64,000 nucleotides of DNA from positions 689,834-753,833 of the forward strand of contig MU004189.1 in assembly GCA_010093605.1 (NCBI GenBank), written 5' to 3'. The position numbers were made by a program, and so were the translations under genes. Source of the DNA: Lophium mytilinum. Its lineage: Eukaryota; Ascomycota; Dothideomycetes; Mytilinidiales; Mytilinidiaceae. Shown piece by piece: positions 23,029-34,378 of the stretch. Within the stretch, counting starts at the first letter, position 1; each line of letters opens with the position of its first letter. The notes beneath the pieces were generated by a model. That model saw only the letters and a list, made by a program, of their open reading frames with translations. It made no database searches and had not been told where the DNA came from.

Positions 23029-24477
23029 GGTTTGGTATAATAGGCCTAGCCAACGATTAAAAGGATTCGAGCAATTAATCCTCGGCGTGTGTAAATGCAG
23101 CGAGTTTCCAGTCGAAAACTAGGACGCCTAGGACGCCTATAGTCCTAAAGTCGATGACTAATTCAGGGGATAGCCATTAGCCCAAACTGGAAAGGCGTTT
23201 CGTAGTTACGGCGAATTTGGCCGATTGCACTTTCAGAGGGATTCACGACCCATGGACAAGGCTCAGCCAATAGGCTGTAAGTGAGCAGTCCCATAAAAAT
23301 GTCCCGCAGCGACTGAGCAAGATCGAAAATCCTCCTGCGCAAGTAGCTACCTAGGTATGCGGCACGGGCAAGATTCGAGACGTGTTCTTTGGCTCTCAAT
23401 TAGGATTCTGAGGCCACAGAGTCGAACGACTCGCGTGGATTACCATCAGAAGGCATATAGAGTACAGCCTCCTTGCCAAGGCATTGGAGTCTGAGTGCCG
23501 TCATTGTGAAAACGCCTCGTGATAATAAGTCCGACTATGATTGTGGCGGTGCGGAAGATCTGCGGAGGTTAAGCGGCGAGGAACGAAGGCGGTTGCAGAG
23601 GATGAGGAGTCTCGGAATATTTCCATCAAGAGGAGGTCTATGGCTGCTGGTGCTCAGTTCTGAAACAGGATGTGGTGATGTGAGGGAGGCACAGCGGTGG
23701 GGGCTGAACCGTACTTGGCATGCAAACCTTTGTATAGCCAATCACGGCCTTAGTATTCTGCAATCAATGCATATTACGTAGAATAGTGTTCACGTTCACA
23801 TGGAGGAAGGTCTAGCTTCAACAGTTTGAGAAGGGGTTGTCAAAGATGCCTACATAATCTACTCTCACTCATGATGTCTGGCTTGTAGGTACGGAACTGT
23901 GCTTCCAACATGGTTCTTGATATGATGAGCTCCGTTTCTCAGCTGCCCAGCTTATTTCTTCAGCCACGCACTGGGCAGGGTCTTGTTTGATAGTAATCAT
24001 TCCTCCGGCATCTCGATTCTTCTCCAATGGCATGTTAGGTTTTACTGTGCATGTTCTGCATCGTCGCGCGGTCCCAATTAGGTTCTTATTACAGTCAGCG
24101 GCGGGGCAACTGTGCATGCTAACGGCCAGGCTGGGTCTTAGAAGCACTTTGCTAGTGGACCATTCTGCGAAAGGAGCCTAGCAGTAATCAGTCGACATCT
24201 TGCCGGCTTTCGATGCCACAGAGCGCCTGCTCAAACGAAGTGCCCAATTGTGCGAGACTGTGCGTTGATAGCCGATCGTCGCAGCTATTCTTAGGCAGCC
24301 CTGTGCACAGCACTGCCTCATTTAAAAGCCCCATCCAACATATATGTATTTGATGACCATCGCTCACTTGATCTCTTCGCCACTCTCGAAAAACTAATTC
24401 TTTGAAGTTCGACTAAGGCTTCTGACACTTGACTTCTTCTCATCCAATCTTAACCTTCAAGTGCCAAAACATCAAAT
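23029..24477. other. Intergenic stretch, no gene seen
   Basis: This 1.45-kb region separates the regulator from the LURP-one gene and probably marks the right border of the candidate cluster. It contains the promoter repeat at 23120. Frames in it have no recognisable content. Confidence 0.5.
23120..23147. promoter_or_regulatory. Repeat/palindrome in the regulator's promoter
   Basis: About 92 bp upstream of the regulator's start codon the 9-mer AGGACGCCT occurs twice in direct succession. The pair is bracketed by TAGGAC and its inverse GTCCTA. The arrangement could bind a dimeric zinc-cluster protein, possibly the gene's own product. No binding evidence exists. Confidence 0.35.
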
Positions 24478-25179
24478 ATGGCACAACTTCCGCCACTGTC
24501 CCGAGATATCGGCATCTTCCCTCCCTACATTGCACAACAGAGCGAAACATTAGTTCTCAAGGGTGGGTCATCTTTGGCGGTCCTTGTAGCATAGGTGACA
24601 TTAGCTAACAACGCCTTAATCAGAACATGTCTTGTCCCTGTCTGGCGACTCGTTTTCCATCAAGACTACCGATGGGCGTGCAATATTCCAGGTCAAGGGG
24701 GAAGTCATGAGTCTGTCCGGTCGGAAGCACCTCATGGACATGAGTGGAAGCCCCATATTCGACATCCGCAAAGAGGCAAGCTCCCACAAAGTTAGATCTG
24801 GCGAGCTGCGTATACTAACCTCTCATAGCACTTGACCTTGCACACGACCTACTACGGCGAAGACCCATCGGGCAACAAAATACTCGAGGTCAAGTCGAAG
24901 TTCGCGCTTCTGGGCAGCACGGCCTACGGCACATTCACGTCCTTGAGCGGCAAGGCCGAGAAGCTAGAAATGAAGGGCGACTGGCTCTCCACCTCTGGCC
25001 AAATCGTCGACACGAGCACAGGCGAAGTCGTTGCCACGATCGACCGCAAGCTGCTCTCGGGCAAGGACATCTTCTTCGGGCAGCAGACGTATGCCCTTAC
25101 GATCGCTAAGGGGGCCGACATGGCGCTGATGGTGGCCATGTGCATTGCCTTGGATGAGAAGAATGAGAAGAAAAAGTAG
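24478..25179 (+). CDS. LURP-one-related (Tubby C-terminal-like) protein
   Basis: Three exons (24478-24562, 24624-24790, 24829-25179) give 200 residues. Nearly the whole chain is one LOR domain: strands LSLSGDSFSIKTTDG, FQVKGEVMSLSGRKHLMD, the positively charged DIRKEASSHKHLTLH, GDWLSTSGQIVD, then the hydrophobic C-terminal helix ALTIAKGADMALMVAMCIAL. The fold is shared with Tubby and phospholipid scramblases. Fungal members are single-domain cytoplasmic or membrane-associated proteins of unknown function. The second intron is only 38 nt but has a perfect ACTAAC branch and TAG end. Confidence 0.88.
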
Positions 25180-25676
25180 ATAACTGACTTCGACGGCTGC
25201 TTGAAATGGTGATACCCCGCCCTCCATGGCGAGAACGGATTCTGGGATTGCGAAAGTTTGCTAGTGAACTCGGAACAGGACATTAAATTGAACTCCTTTC
25301 TAAGGTTCCACAAGTCAATGATCCCACGTGATATTATAGAGGTTTTCTGGAAATTGAGTGTCATGCTGACATGGGATATGGGATATGGTCATATCGACGA
25401 GCTGGAGTCATGGAGGCGATTTTGAATAAGAGGGGTATGATCTACGACTAGGACCAGGAACAAGAGAGAGTCTTGACCACACCACGCTTCTCTGAGTTGC
25501 ATTTTGGGATGAAGGGAGTGTAAGACCAATGGCTCTTTTCCGTGGACAACCGGCATAACGACTAAGGAGGCGCTAACTCATTTGTCCCTTAGCTTCAGGA
25601 CTCAATTCACACTTCATCTCCCCAATTGGGCCCACTCTGAGACCTGCAGCATTCCACTACGCATGCATGAGCAAAG
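25180..25676. other. Intergenic region, no gene seen
   Basis: About 500 bp with no supported gene; small frames lack resemblance to any family. Confidence 0.5.
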
Positions 25677-26367
25677 ATGGCTCCCAAAGACTGGGACTAC
25701 ACGACAGCATGGCAAATCCAGGTCCGACTCATGATCTTCATAACGTAAACACGCGTTCTCTCACTTTCACGATCGCGCTGACCATGTACCTATCAGTGTA
25801 ATCAGCAAACACCCGCAGTTCAGCGGTAAATCGCCCGAAAATGCGCCCATGAAGCTCACCGCCCTCTGGTATAAAGCCAATATAGTCCGCATGGGAATGG
25901 GAGAAATCGACGAGAAGAAACTGAAAGCGGGCGACGAAAAGGAACATGAAAGCCTCGTCAACTTGGCCATTTATACTCAGAAAATCGCTCAGATGGCGCT
26001 TACGGGGCGGGGCCTCCTACACGCTATGAATGAGTCAAAGTGTGGGCAGGAATTGGCACAAGGTGCCCCCGTTCCTGGAGGCCCGGTGCCGGCATCTGCG
26101 TTGCTGTTCGATGTTGGGAATGATGTGAGAAAAGCGGCCGAGAGGCTGAATTTTGGCCCTGAAGGAAGATATGCGGATTGGGGGACTGGTCAATATGAGG
26201 GGAAGACGGGAGAGTGGGCTGGGGCGGAAGATGAATGGGAGGATGATGATGATGACGATGATGAAGACGATGATGGGTTTGAGTTTGTCACAGAGGAGGA
26301 GATGATCAATGAAGCACTTGCAAGACAGCGAGTTGAAGCGGTACGCAAAGGCGGTGCTTCTAGATAG
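25677..26367 (+). CDS. Acidic-tailed hypothetical protein
   Basis: I do not recognise this family. Proposed exons 25677-25744 and 25797-26367 (GTAAAC donor, GCTGAC branch, ATCAG acceptor) give 212 residues. The second exon is clearly coding: an amphipathic helical region (MKLTALWYKANIVRMGMG, then ESLVNLAIYTQKIAQMAL) with few loops. It is followed by a run of Asp/Glu at about residues 172-188 and a short basic helix at the end. There is no signal peptide or membrane helix. The first exon is less certain: an ATG seven bases earlier lies in another frame, and other splice choices are possible. Confidence 0.6.
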
Positions 26368-26790
26368 CAACGAGGCCACGCATGTACTTCGAGGCAGAGG
26401 GTCTTCTAAGACGGACTGGATTTCGAACCTTATACGGCGCTGGCGGCTCTTTGCGTCCTATTTCTACTTTTTGTAAGATACCAGGTAACACAACGAAAGA
26501 ATGGTTCGAGAGAGTTTCCTCAAGAATAGACGACACCCTTTTCGCAATTCACGCATGAGTTTACGAGTCCGATACCCTTCTGTAGCAACATGATTTAAAA
26601 TGGTCACATACTTTAGGCTTGTTGACTCAAGTCAATCCCCGTACCGTCCAAAATACTGAACAAGAGTCATAAACTCTGACCAAAAGATCTGCATGACTCG
26701 CTAAACACCATCCCACCAAAATATTCTGGCTCCTACACCCACAGCTCAAGCCGCATCCTCTCTCACAATTCCACACCGTGACCTTCAAAA
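26368..26790. other. Promoter region of RMT2
   Basis: No gene seen in 423 bp. The right end is C-rich, as in many fungal leaders. Confidence 0.5.
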
Positions 26791-28130
26791 ATGGACCCAA
26801 CAACCGACCCCGCCTTCTCCGTCGACCTCGACGAAACCGCCCTCACGACCCAAAGCATCCTCCTCGCCGCCGCCCACCACGACATCCCTGCCCTACGCGA
26901 CCTGCTCCGCAACACCTCCGCCAACGTGCAAGACGTCGAAACCGGCTTCACAACTCTACACGCTGCCATTGCCGCGTGCGAACCAGACGAAGAATCAGAG
27001 ACAAAGCCCACAAACGGTGAGACCAACGGTCACGAGCCGAGTGAAGAGCGCAAGAACGAGCTCGACGCGGCTGCGCGCACAGTCAAGTTCCTGTTCCAGA
27101 ACGGAGCTATCTGGAATGATTTGGATAGCAATAATGAGACGCCGGGATGTGTGGCACGACGGTTGGGCCTGAGCGAGATATATGAGATTGTGGTGGATGC
27201 GGGAGTGAGGGCGGAGTTGTTGTTGGCGCGGTTGGATCAGTATCAGATTCTGGGCGATCAAGGAGATTCTGATGATGATGATGAGGAGGAGGATATGGAA
27301 ATGGTTGAGGTCGAGGATGCGACGGAGGGTAACAAAGAGGTGGAATCGGCTGAGGATGTTGTGGAAGTAGAAGCGCAGACGAATGAGGAGGATGTCTCGA
27401 CTACGAATCCGAGCTATCTGGCGTCACAACTCACGTTCACGGAAACACGGATATTGGATGGGTCTGCGAATGGAGTCATGATGGCCTGGGAGACGACGCT
27501 GATGCAGCGCTCGGCGGAGCTTCTGCTGCCTTCGAGCGGGCTCCGCGTCCTGAACATTGGGCACGGCATGGGCATCATTGACGGCATTTTCCAATCGCTA
27601 AATCCGTCCGCTCATCACATCGTCGAAGCACATCCTGATGTGCTCAGACGAATGAAGGAAGAAGGGTGGTTTGAAAAGCCAGGTGTGGTCGTTCACGAGG
27701 GGCGATGGCAGGATGTAGTGCCAGGACTCGTGGAGAAAGGGGAGACGTTCGACGCTATCTACTTCGACACGTTTGCTGAGGAGTACACGGCACTTAAAGA
27801 ATTCTTCACGGAGCATGTCATTGGGCTGTTGGCTCCCAAAGAAGGTAGTGGAGAAGGTGGGAGGTTTGGATTCTTCAATGGGATGGGTGCGGATCGGCAA
27901 GTGTGCTATGATGTATATCATAAGGTAAGACTGCATGCACTTTTCCGTGAAAAGTCCGAACTAAACCTTATCAGATTGTTGAGATGGAACTCTTCGAAGC
28001 TGGGTTTGATGTCGAGTGGGAGGAAATCGCTGTCCCCGACCTGCAGGAGTCCGGCGAGTGGGAGGGTGTGAAAAGAAGCTATTGGGCACTCGACAAATAC
28101 AGGCTACCGACTTGTACTTTTATTGGTTGA
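26791..28130 (+). CDS. RMT2: Protein arginine N-methyltransferase 2 (delta-N type)
   Basis: Exons 26791-27924 and 27975-28130 give 429 residues. Residues 20-145 hold ankyrin-like repeats (ILLAAAHHDIPALRDLLR, FTTLHAAIAACEPDEES, then KFLFQNGAIWNDLD and ETPGCVARRLGL). An acidic linker follows. The methyltransferase domain starts near 220 with the LNIGHGMGIID SAM-binding loop, then HHIVEAHPDVL and YFDTFAEEY, and ends in AVPDLQESGEWEGVKRSYWAL. The architecture matches yeast Rmt2, which methylates the delta-nitrogen of Arg67 in ribosomal protein Rpl12. It is convergent with the next gene, with 77 bp between stop codons. Confidence 0.93.
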
Positions 28131-28207
28131 ACGAACCAAGGCAACTACAAAGTGCACCAAAAACACCAACGCTTAAACGAAGCAAGAAATCAAGCTCGCC
28201 GGGCTCC

Positions 28208-29476
28208 TCAAATCAATGGGGGAAAGGCGTGATATCGACTCTTTTGCGGGTCTAGAACCTGCCTCGCTTGCAATGCTCCGGATATAGGAAGTCTTTGCAG
28301 ACCTTCCTCCTTCATGTCCTTGGGTACATTCTCTGGATCGAGAAGTCCGATTTGAAGCAGCACGGAGGCTTGGTCCCAGTACACATGCTCTTGTGTCAGC
28401 TTGCCGCCCCGTACTCCGACAATGCTGACTATTGGTATTTCGACTTTCTTGTTCGTTGGCGGTACGTTTGGTAGAAGCCAATCAATTTCGGCAGTGTGGG
28501 TAAAAGACACGACCATTTCGTCGACTACGCGATCTACACCAATTGTACGGGAGACCAGGCGGATCTTAGAATCTGGGGCTATGGATGGGTCGAAGTAATC
28601 CCGATAGAAGACTTCGAGGTCTTGCGCGCCGATGCCCCCAGTGAGAGTAGGGCCATAGGTGACGTGTGGGTCCTCCGGAACCATTATGTCTACCATCTCG
28701 GACCCATATTCATCATCGTATAATTCGGTAGTGAATTTCACTGAGCATGGTCATCAGCCTCATCGTTCTCAGCACTTGGTGCAGATGCATCTCACATTGT
28801 AGACTCTTATCCCAGGTCTCCTCAACTTGAGGTCTTGAGTCCAGCCTAAAACCCCTCTGCACGCATCCCAGTGTCCTTCCCCATGCTAAGCCTGCTTCCA
28901 CTCCCTCAAACTCAGGTTTCGCATACTCTGCGAAACCCGGCGTTGTTCCTGCGTATCTATAGGACTTGAATTCCGTCTGTGGCACGACCTGTCTTCCAGC
29001 GAGATGCACCACGAGCTCTAGCTGCGAGGGATAGGTCGCTCGCGGGTTTGGGATCACAGACGGGTAGTAAGCGACCAGCGCGCAAAGTCTCGGCATCGGT
29101 TTGGTTGCAATCCGCAGAACTACAGAAGCAGCTGTACCGTAGGCGATGAGGGCGTAATGGACGCCGAGGGGCAGCTCGTTATGGAGGGCCTTGAGCCGCG
29201 CAATATAGGTATTGGGGTCGGCGGTAGGTTTGTAGGGGAGGTACTTCGTTGTGAAGCCTTAATGCATATATCAGTGAGCAGGTTTGGAGCCAAAGTCAAT
29301 TGGATAAAATAGTTCTAGTTACTCTAAACCAACGCACCTTCTTCCTTCCAATACCTCAGAGTCGTTTCATCGAACTCTTCCTCGTCGCCGGTTATCCAGA
29401 CCAGCGGGGGTTTGGCATTGAAGCTCAGGAAGCCTGTAGTCCCATTTGGAGTCGCATTGCCATTGCTGAGAGGCAT
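28208..29476 (-). CDS. Dienelactone-hydrolase-like / SnoaL-like fusion protein
   Basis: Three exons (29476-29338, 29257-28796, 28740-28208) give 377 residues. The first 200 residues resemble a fungal dienelactone-hydrolase-type alpha/beta fold: PPLVWITGDEEEF, the ALIAYGTAAS strand-turn, and CALVAYYPSVIP. The last 170 residues are a SnoaL-like cone (TLTGGIGAQDLEVFYRDYF, MVVSFTHTAEIDWLLP, VYWDQASVLLQIGLL). The usual GxCxGG nucleophile of dienelactone hydrolases is replaced by AYGTAA, so catalysis by the first half is doubtful. The 80-nt first intron ends in AAG. An upstream ATG (frame ending at 29367) begins another frame, and the start at 29476 fits the protein best. Confidence 0.8.
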
Positions 29477-30396
29477 TGCGTCCTAACTTCGTTCCGGTGC
29501 TTCGTTTTGACGTGGGAGTATTGGTGGCGTAGATGAGTTCAAGAACGGCTGAAGCCAAGCCGGTAGAAGAATATCTTGTCTAGTCTAGCTACAAAAACTA
29601 AGACCAGGAAGAGGAGAAGGATTTCCATGAAGCGTTCTGAGGACCGCAAGCACGCTATGTTCTAAATGTGAACTCAAGAGTTGGAAGAGTAGAGTTGAGC
29701 TTGGTAGACAGCGGGGTGAGCTGCAGTTTGGAGCGGGGATTGACACATATATGCAAAGGGGAGGGGATTGCGCAAGCTTGTGAGCTTGCCAGCTTTTGCA
29801 AGGTTACATGCTGTTAGATCTTCGCCGAGAGCCGCGGGTGGGGAATAATGATGTCGGAGACGAAACGTGAAGTGCTGTCGATCACGTGGACTAAAACTAC
29901 GTCATTGTCCATCTGAAACACATGAATCCATCCGCCTTAGCGAGCTCATGAGCGATAAATAGTGATATACAAAGGTATGAACTCTGGAAAGCATAGAGTC
30001 TCAGGGGATCCGCCCAATCTTAGCTCTACAAATATTAGATCACGTGATGTATACTATCGCATCCGTCTTTTCCTGTCTCAGAGATTTGCTCAACCTAACC
30101 TCGCTATTGTTCGTAAAAGTTCATCACCTCCTTATCTAGAAAAGGTTGGCTCAGCGAGGTATCTTCAAAATGATTAACAGCGATTACCGTGGTATTAGTT
30201 CTAATTCAGCCGAGCCTTCTCAGCCTCGAATGTGGCACAAGGCTCAAACTCAACCTTTCCACCTAAGCGTAAGACTTAGGTACACGGGAAATCCGTTCAT
30301 AGAAGATTCATCAACTCCGTGGTTTTTATCATCACTCTCTGTCTGAGTTATTCTAAAGTATATTGCAATAAGTCACTTCAGACTCCCTCAAGTACG
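29477..30396. other. Intergenic stretch, no gene seen
   Basis: About 0.9 kb between divergent genes. It is AT-rich in its right half. Nothing recognisable besides weak TATA-like runs. Confidence 0.5.
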
Positions 30397-31041
30397 ATGA
30401 GTATGGTCCTGGAGGATGTGTGGGTATGTCAAAGTTGCGGAGACACAAACACTCTCGTACTAGCCCCCAAAAGATGCCCCACATGCAGAGAAATCCGCTT
30501 TTCGGGTAGCAAATTGGAGCAAGATGGGACGGTTCGTCCTTTGAGTCAACCAGAAACGAACCGTCGCTCAGACCTTGATGCCGTCTGGCCTGGACAATAT
30601 CTGGCATTACAGAAACTCCCATTCGAGTCCGTGCGAGCTCTAGGTCATGGAGGGTTTGCCCAAGTCGATGCCTTCAAAATGACAGACGGGCCGATGAGAG
30701 GCAAGATTCTCGCAAGAAAAGTCATTCGAGCGACCGGGCCACAAAGCCAGCAAGGTAAACAGAGCGTTCGTAATGAGATCGATTTAATGAAGAAACTCCG
30801 ACACACGCACATCGTATCATTTACCTTCACCTACGAGCAGTCGTTATCTAGGGGAAAGGGTCTAATCTTCGGCATCGTCATAGGTACTGTAGCTGACATT
30901 GACTTGGCCGAGTACCTCGACGATATGGAGGACTCGATTAAGAACGGCGGAGATCCTGCGTGGCTGTTGGAAACCCAGACGGCGTCAACCTACGGTACAA
31001 TGTACACACCTCAGGCCAAGTATAGGCGTTTGGGTCATTGA
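30397..31041 (+). pseudogene. Protein kinase N-lobe with zinc ribbon, truncated
   Basis: The frame gives 214 residues. Residues 7-31 form a zinc-ribbon-like motif, WVCQSCGDTNT and RCPTCREIR. From about residue 68 a kinase domain begins: GHGGFAQVD (glycine loop), ILARKVIRA (the ATP-anchoring Lys), EIDLMKKLRHTHIVSF (helix C with its Glu). The frame then departs near TASTYGTMY and stops. No HRD, DFG or APE motif occurs in any frame downstream, so the catalytic C-lobe is missing. It is most likely a gene broken at about 31000-31020. A functional N-lobe-only protein is possible but less likely. Confidence 0.7.
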
Positions 31042-31443
31042 AAGCCATTGTCTCACAGCCTCAGCTGGGATACCAAATCCGGCATCGCGTGAAAGCCTGC
31101 GCCACACATCCGTCACTGCGGCCGTGATTGGCGGGCCTGAGTCATCTGCGCTGTCCCGACGGCCTCCTCCCTGCAACCTGTGCCTGATGCTGTGACAAGC
31201 TCCACCTCCGACTCACACCCACGACACGCTTAGCTGGAACATATTAACTCGGGTCCTCAGGCAACTACTCTTCTTCTTTACTTCCGCTGACACCCTCACC
31301 CACCCTTCGCAACCCTGCTGTTAAGCTCGAAGCTCTCCCGTTCACCCCACCTTTATCCGCGGCCTTGTCGTGCGGCTCCGACTCCTGAACCTCCAACCAC
31401 CGGGTTTGAAGAGCACGAAGCACAAAAGGGAGGATAGGCAGTT
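31042..31443. other. Promoter region of the small conserved gene
   Basis: No gene seen, and no remnant of the missing kinase C-lobe. C/T-rich towards the right end. Confidence 0.5.
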
Positions 31444-32052
31444 ATGTCGTCTTCGATAAACATCCCTAGGCGGCGGAAACAGTCGGCGTCTGCGTTGGCG
31501 ATGGACCCGGCGTCGGCGTCCTCTGGCCTTGCGAGCTCGTCGAGCTCGAGCTATGGCGGCTTCACGGGGAAGGGGAAGAGCCCGGCTGCCAGCTCTGCAG
31601 CGCCAGAGCCGAGCAGCTTTGGTGGGAGGGAGAGGAGGGTCAGCCTTTTGGGTATGCTCGTTCCGACATCCCTGAGGTTCTTTGTGAAGGGAGGATAGAG
31701 GGGTCGAGATAAGGGATTAGACGACACGAATAGTGAATATGTGCTAATTGATTGGTGGTTAGGCTCCTCGCTCTCTAAAACCGAGCATATTGTCGTCAAT
31801 GTCGGGAGCCCGGAGCAAGTGCGGCTGGTACGTTGTCCACCTGCTACGAACACCAAGGCAGAGGCATAGAGCTAATTGGAGGAATCACAGATCACTTGCG
31901 TCAAGTCCTCCCAAGGCTTCGAATGGAGCTCAGACATTTTCCTTCCATCATACGCCAATGACCGTGACTCCCGCGACCTCGAGCGTAGGCAAGACCCCGT
32001 CGAGGACATCATTGTTACGGATGAGGAGATTGCGGAGATGTTCCCGCAGTAG
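31444..32052 (+). CDS. Small conserved Pezizomycotina protein
   Basis: Three exons (31444-31651, 31763-31827, 31891-32052) give 144 residues. The N-terminal third is basic and Ser-rich (MSSSINIPRRRKQSASAL), giving a disordered, probably phosphorylated segment. The centre is SKTEHIVVNVGSPEQVRLI. The C-terminus, DIFLPSYANDRDSRDLERR followed by DPVEDIIVTDEEIAEMFPQ, is the conserved part I associate with small unnamed proteins of filamentous ascomycetes. Function unknown. The three exons are joined by phase-correct GT-AG introns of 111 and 63 nt. Confidence 0.82.
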
Positions 32053-32933
32053 ACGGGCAGTATGGACGCCAGATCTTTCACACATAATTCACGAACGGGA
32101 TAACTAGGCTGGCGAATAGATGCGGGCATATGCGGTCCTCTGGATCGCCTCGGGAGCACGGCACGGCAAGGCTATAGAATGGCTCTTTCTCCTCTCCTCT
32201 CCTCTCATACTCTACGGATAGCTCTGGGGATTTGCTTTTGGTCCAAGGCACGGTTTGATTTTGGTACATATAGGCTGGCATTTGGGCGGGTTCATGATCT
32301 TATGGGCGCGCGGGTAGGTAATGAGCTTAGGTACGGTGTTAGGGGTCCTTTCCTATCCTCATTTTCTCACGTACTGTGTGGGTTTGGGGCTAATAGGTAT
32401 TTCCTTTCTGATTCTTTGCGGTACGTAGTCTGGATTGGTTTGGGTGTTTATATCTCCACTTAGCTAATGCTACGTACATTCATCAATTCACGAATTAATA
32501 TCATAGCGGGGCTGCTTTGAAAGATGTGAAAGATCAGATAACAATCCATGGAAGAGATTTGCTATGATATGGTCTACGCATACTTCAGATGAAGGCTTTC
32601 ATCTTGCTAGCTTACCAGTGTAACATTCAGATGTCCAGAGCTTGTTCCGAGTGAATGTCTCTGCCCCACTATTCTACCCCGCACGTGCTCACCCGACGCC
32701 AAGATACACATCCCTGCGGCGATCTCTCCCTCGGCCCGTTCAACATCAACACCACCCAAAACAACGCCTTATCCAACAATCCATGCGCAACTGGCCTCCC
32801 CAACAAAAATCCCAGAACACTCCCCACTTCTACATACGTCAAAATCATACCACACGCGGCGACTACGCCATAAAACGACCTCTCCCAGAGAGAAGGAAAA
32901 CGCCCCGCCCCCAGACAAAATAAAACCCATACA
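32053..32933. other. Intergenic stretch, no gene seen
   Basis: About 0.9 kb without a supported gene. From about 32690 to 32930 the plus strand becomes C/A-rich, forming the leader of the next gene. Frames reading the opposite way there are shadows of that composition. Confidence 0.5.
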
Positions 32934-33590
32934 ATGGCCACCACAACCTCCACAGCCCACCACCGTCGCATCGAGCTCCAATCCCCCCTCGACCTCTCCC
33001 ACCTCCAAACCGCCATCTCTTCCGCCGCCGCCGCCAAAATCGACCTCCACCTGCCCCCCTCGGCCGCGCCTCTCGGCGAAGACGCACTGCGCGCCAACGT
33101 CGAGGCGCGCGTCGCACAGTTCGTCGACGACACGTGGCGCCTCTGCCGACCGAATCTTAGCGTCAACGGTGTGGATCTCGAGAGCGTGGGCGCGGCGGCG
33201 GAAGGGGGAGCCGGGCAAGGGCAGCCGGAGGTGCTGGAGGTGTATGAGGACTATGATGGGGTGCTGAGGGAGCGGTTGGATGGGTTGTTTGCGAGAAGGA
33301 ATGCGCTGGTGGCGCGGGTGGCGGAGATGAGGAGGGTGGCGCCCGGGAGGGCGGCGGAGAGGTTTCGGGGGGAGTTTTTGAGGGGGGGGGAGGGGGTGGA
33401 GGAAGGCGAGCAGCGGGTGGGGGAGAAGGAGGGGGAGGTGGATTTAGGGGCGTTGGAGAGGTGGGAGGAGGTGGCGGGGTTGTGGGAGAGGGCGGTGGAG
33501 GGTTTGGGGGAGTTGAAGGGGGGGTTGCCGGAGCAGAGGGCGCGGTTGGAGAGGGCGGGGGGTGTGGTGGGGTATTTGGAGGGGAAGTAG
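32934..33590 (+). CDS. MIS14: Kinetochore protein Mis14/Nsl1 (MIND complex)
   Basis: An intronless frame of 218 residues. The start matches the family: HRRIELQSPLDLSHLQTAI, then KIDLHLPPSA, the helix DALRANVEARVAQFVDDTW and LSVNGVDLES. A long coiled-coil-like region follows (YDGVLRERLDGLFARRNAL) to the C-terminus. Mis14/Nsl1 is a subunit of the four-protein MIND/Mis12 complex that links centromeric chromatin to the Ndc80 complex. The 3' half is extraordinarily G-rich, with nearly every codon ending in G and runs up to ten G. Confidence 0.85.
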   Translation: MATTTSTAHHRRIELQSPLDLSHLQTAISSAAAAKIDLHLPPSAAPLGEDALRANVEARVAQFVDDTWRLCRPNLSVNGVDLESVGAAAEGGAGQGQPEVLEVYEDYDGVLRERLDGLFARRNALVARVAEMRRVAPGRAAERFRGEFLRGGEGVEEGEQRVGEKEGEVDLGALERWEEVAGLWERAVEGLGELKGGLPEQRARLERAGGVVGYLEGK

Positions 33591-34378
33591 GGGGTTATTG
33601 GGGTGGGGTTGTGGGTTTTTGGGCGTCTTGGGGGGTGGGTGTCTAGGATACCCGTTGGTCTGGTGTTTGGGAATGCGTACGGAGTATATCTGATACTTGT
33701 ACACTGTACTCTTCGAGTCCTGTACGATACGAAATTGCTTTATTCTCCAATATTACTTATCAAGACACATCAAGTCAGTATGCTGAGCAACATTTGTACG
33801 CTTTTATACATGCAGTACGTTCAACAATCCGTATTGCGAACCGGAGGTATGCTTAGCAAGATCCGAGGGAACAGCTTTGTCGACGCGAAGGTAGACTATC
33901 TCTAACCAAGTGGCCTAGGAATATTGCATCATGGAGCCGTATTCCACAAGTTACATGATTCAATACATCCAATCCCGTCATGTTTGTCACGCCGAGCCAC
34001 CATCTCTGTCTCAGCGCTGCCAATCCTACCGAAAGCTGTTCCCGTTGTAGCTAATATAGCTGTTGTTGTCCTTGGCGCGTCTCCTCGACAGGTCTCGCAG
34101 CTATCGCCTCGTATATTCGACGTAGCCTTGACTTGGATCGCAGTACTATGACTCGCTCTGCGCCTAATGCTTCCGTCGTTCGAGTTCGACGAGCTATATT
34201 TTCTTGAGTTTATCCCATGGCCGGCTAAGAAGCTGGCTTGTGATACCCCGTAGATAGCGGTGAGCTTTTTACAGCCTCGGACTGGTAGACCCAGCTCGCG
34301 ATAGGTATCCGTGATTGACGATGGGACCAACTGACCTTCTCGTGTACATGTTGTACATGTCGAGGTTACGATGCTGGC
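33591..34378. other. Convergent intergenic region
   Basis: It begins with a G/T-rich continuation of the MIS14 3' end and then has ordinary composition. The frame at 33929-34330 on the minus strand has no recognisable domain. Confidence 0.5.

Noticed and set aside
32669-33166. Minus-strand frames of up to 165 codons opposite MIS14
   Set aside because: They arise from the extreme strand composition of MIS14; the plus frame carries clear Mis14 motifs.
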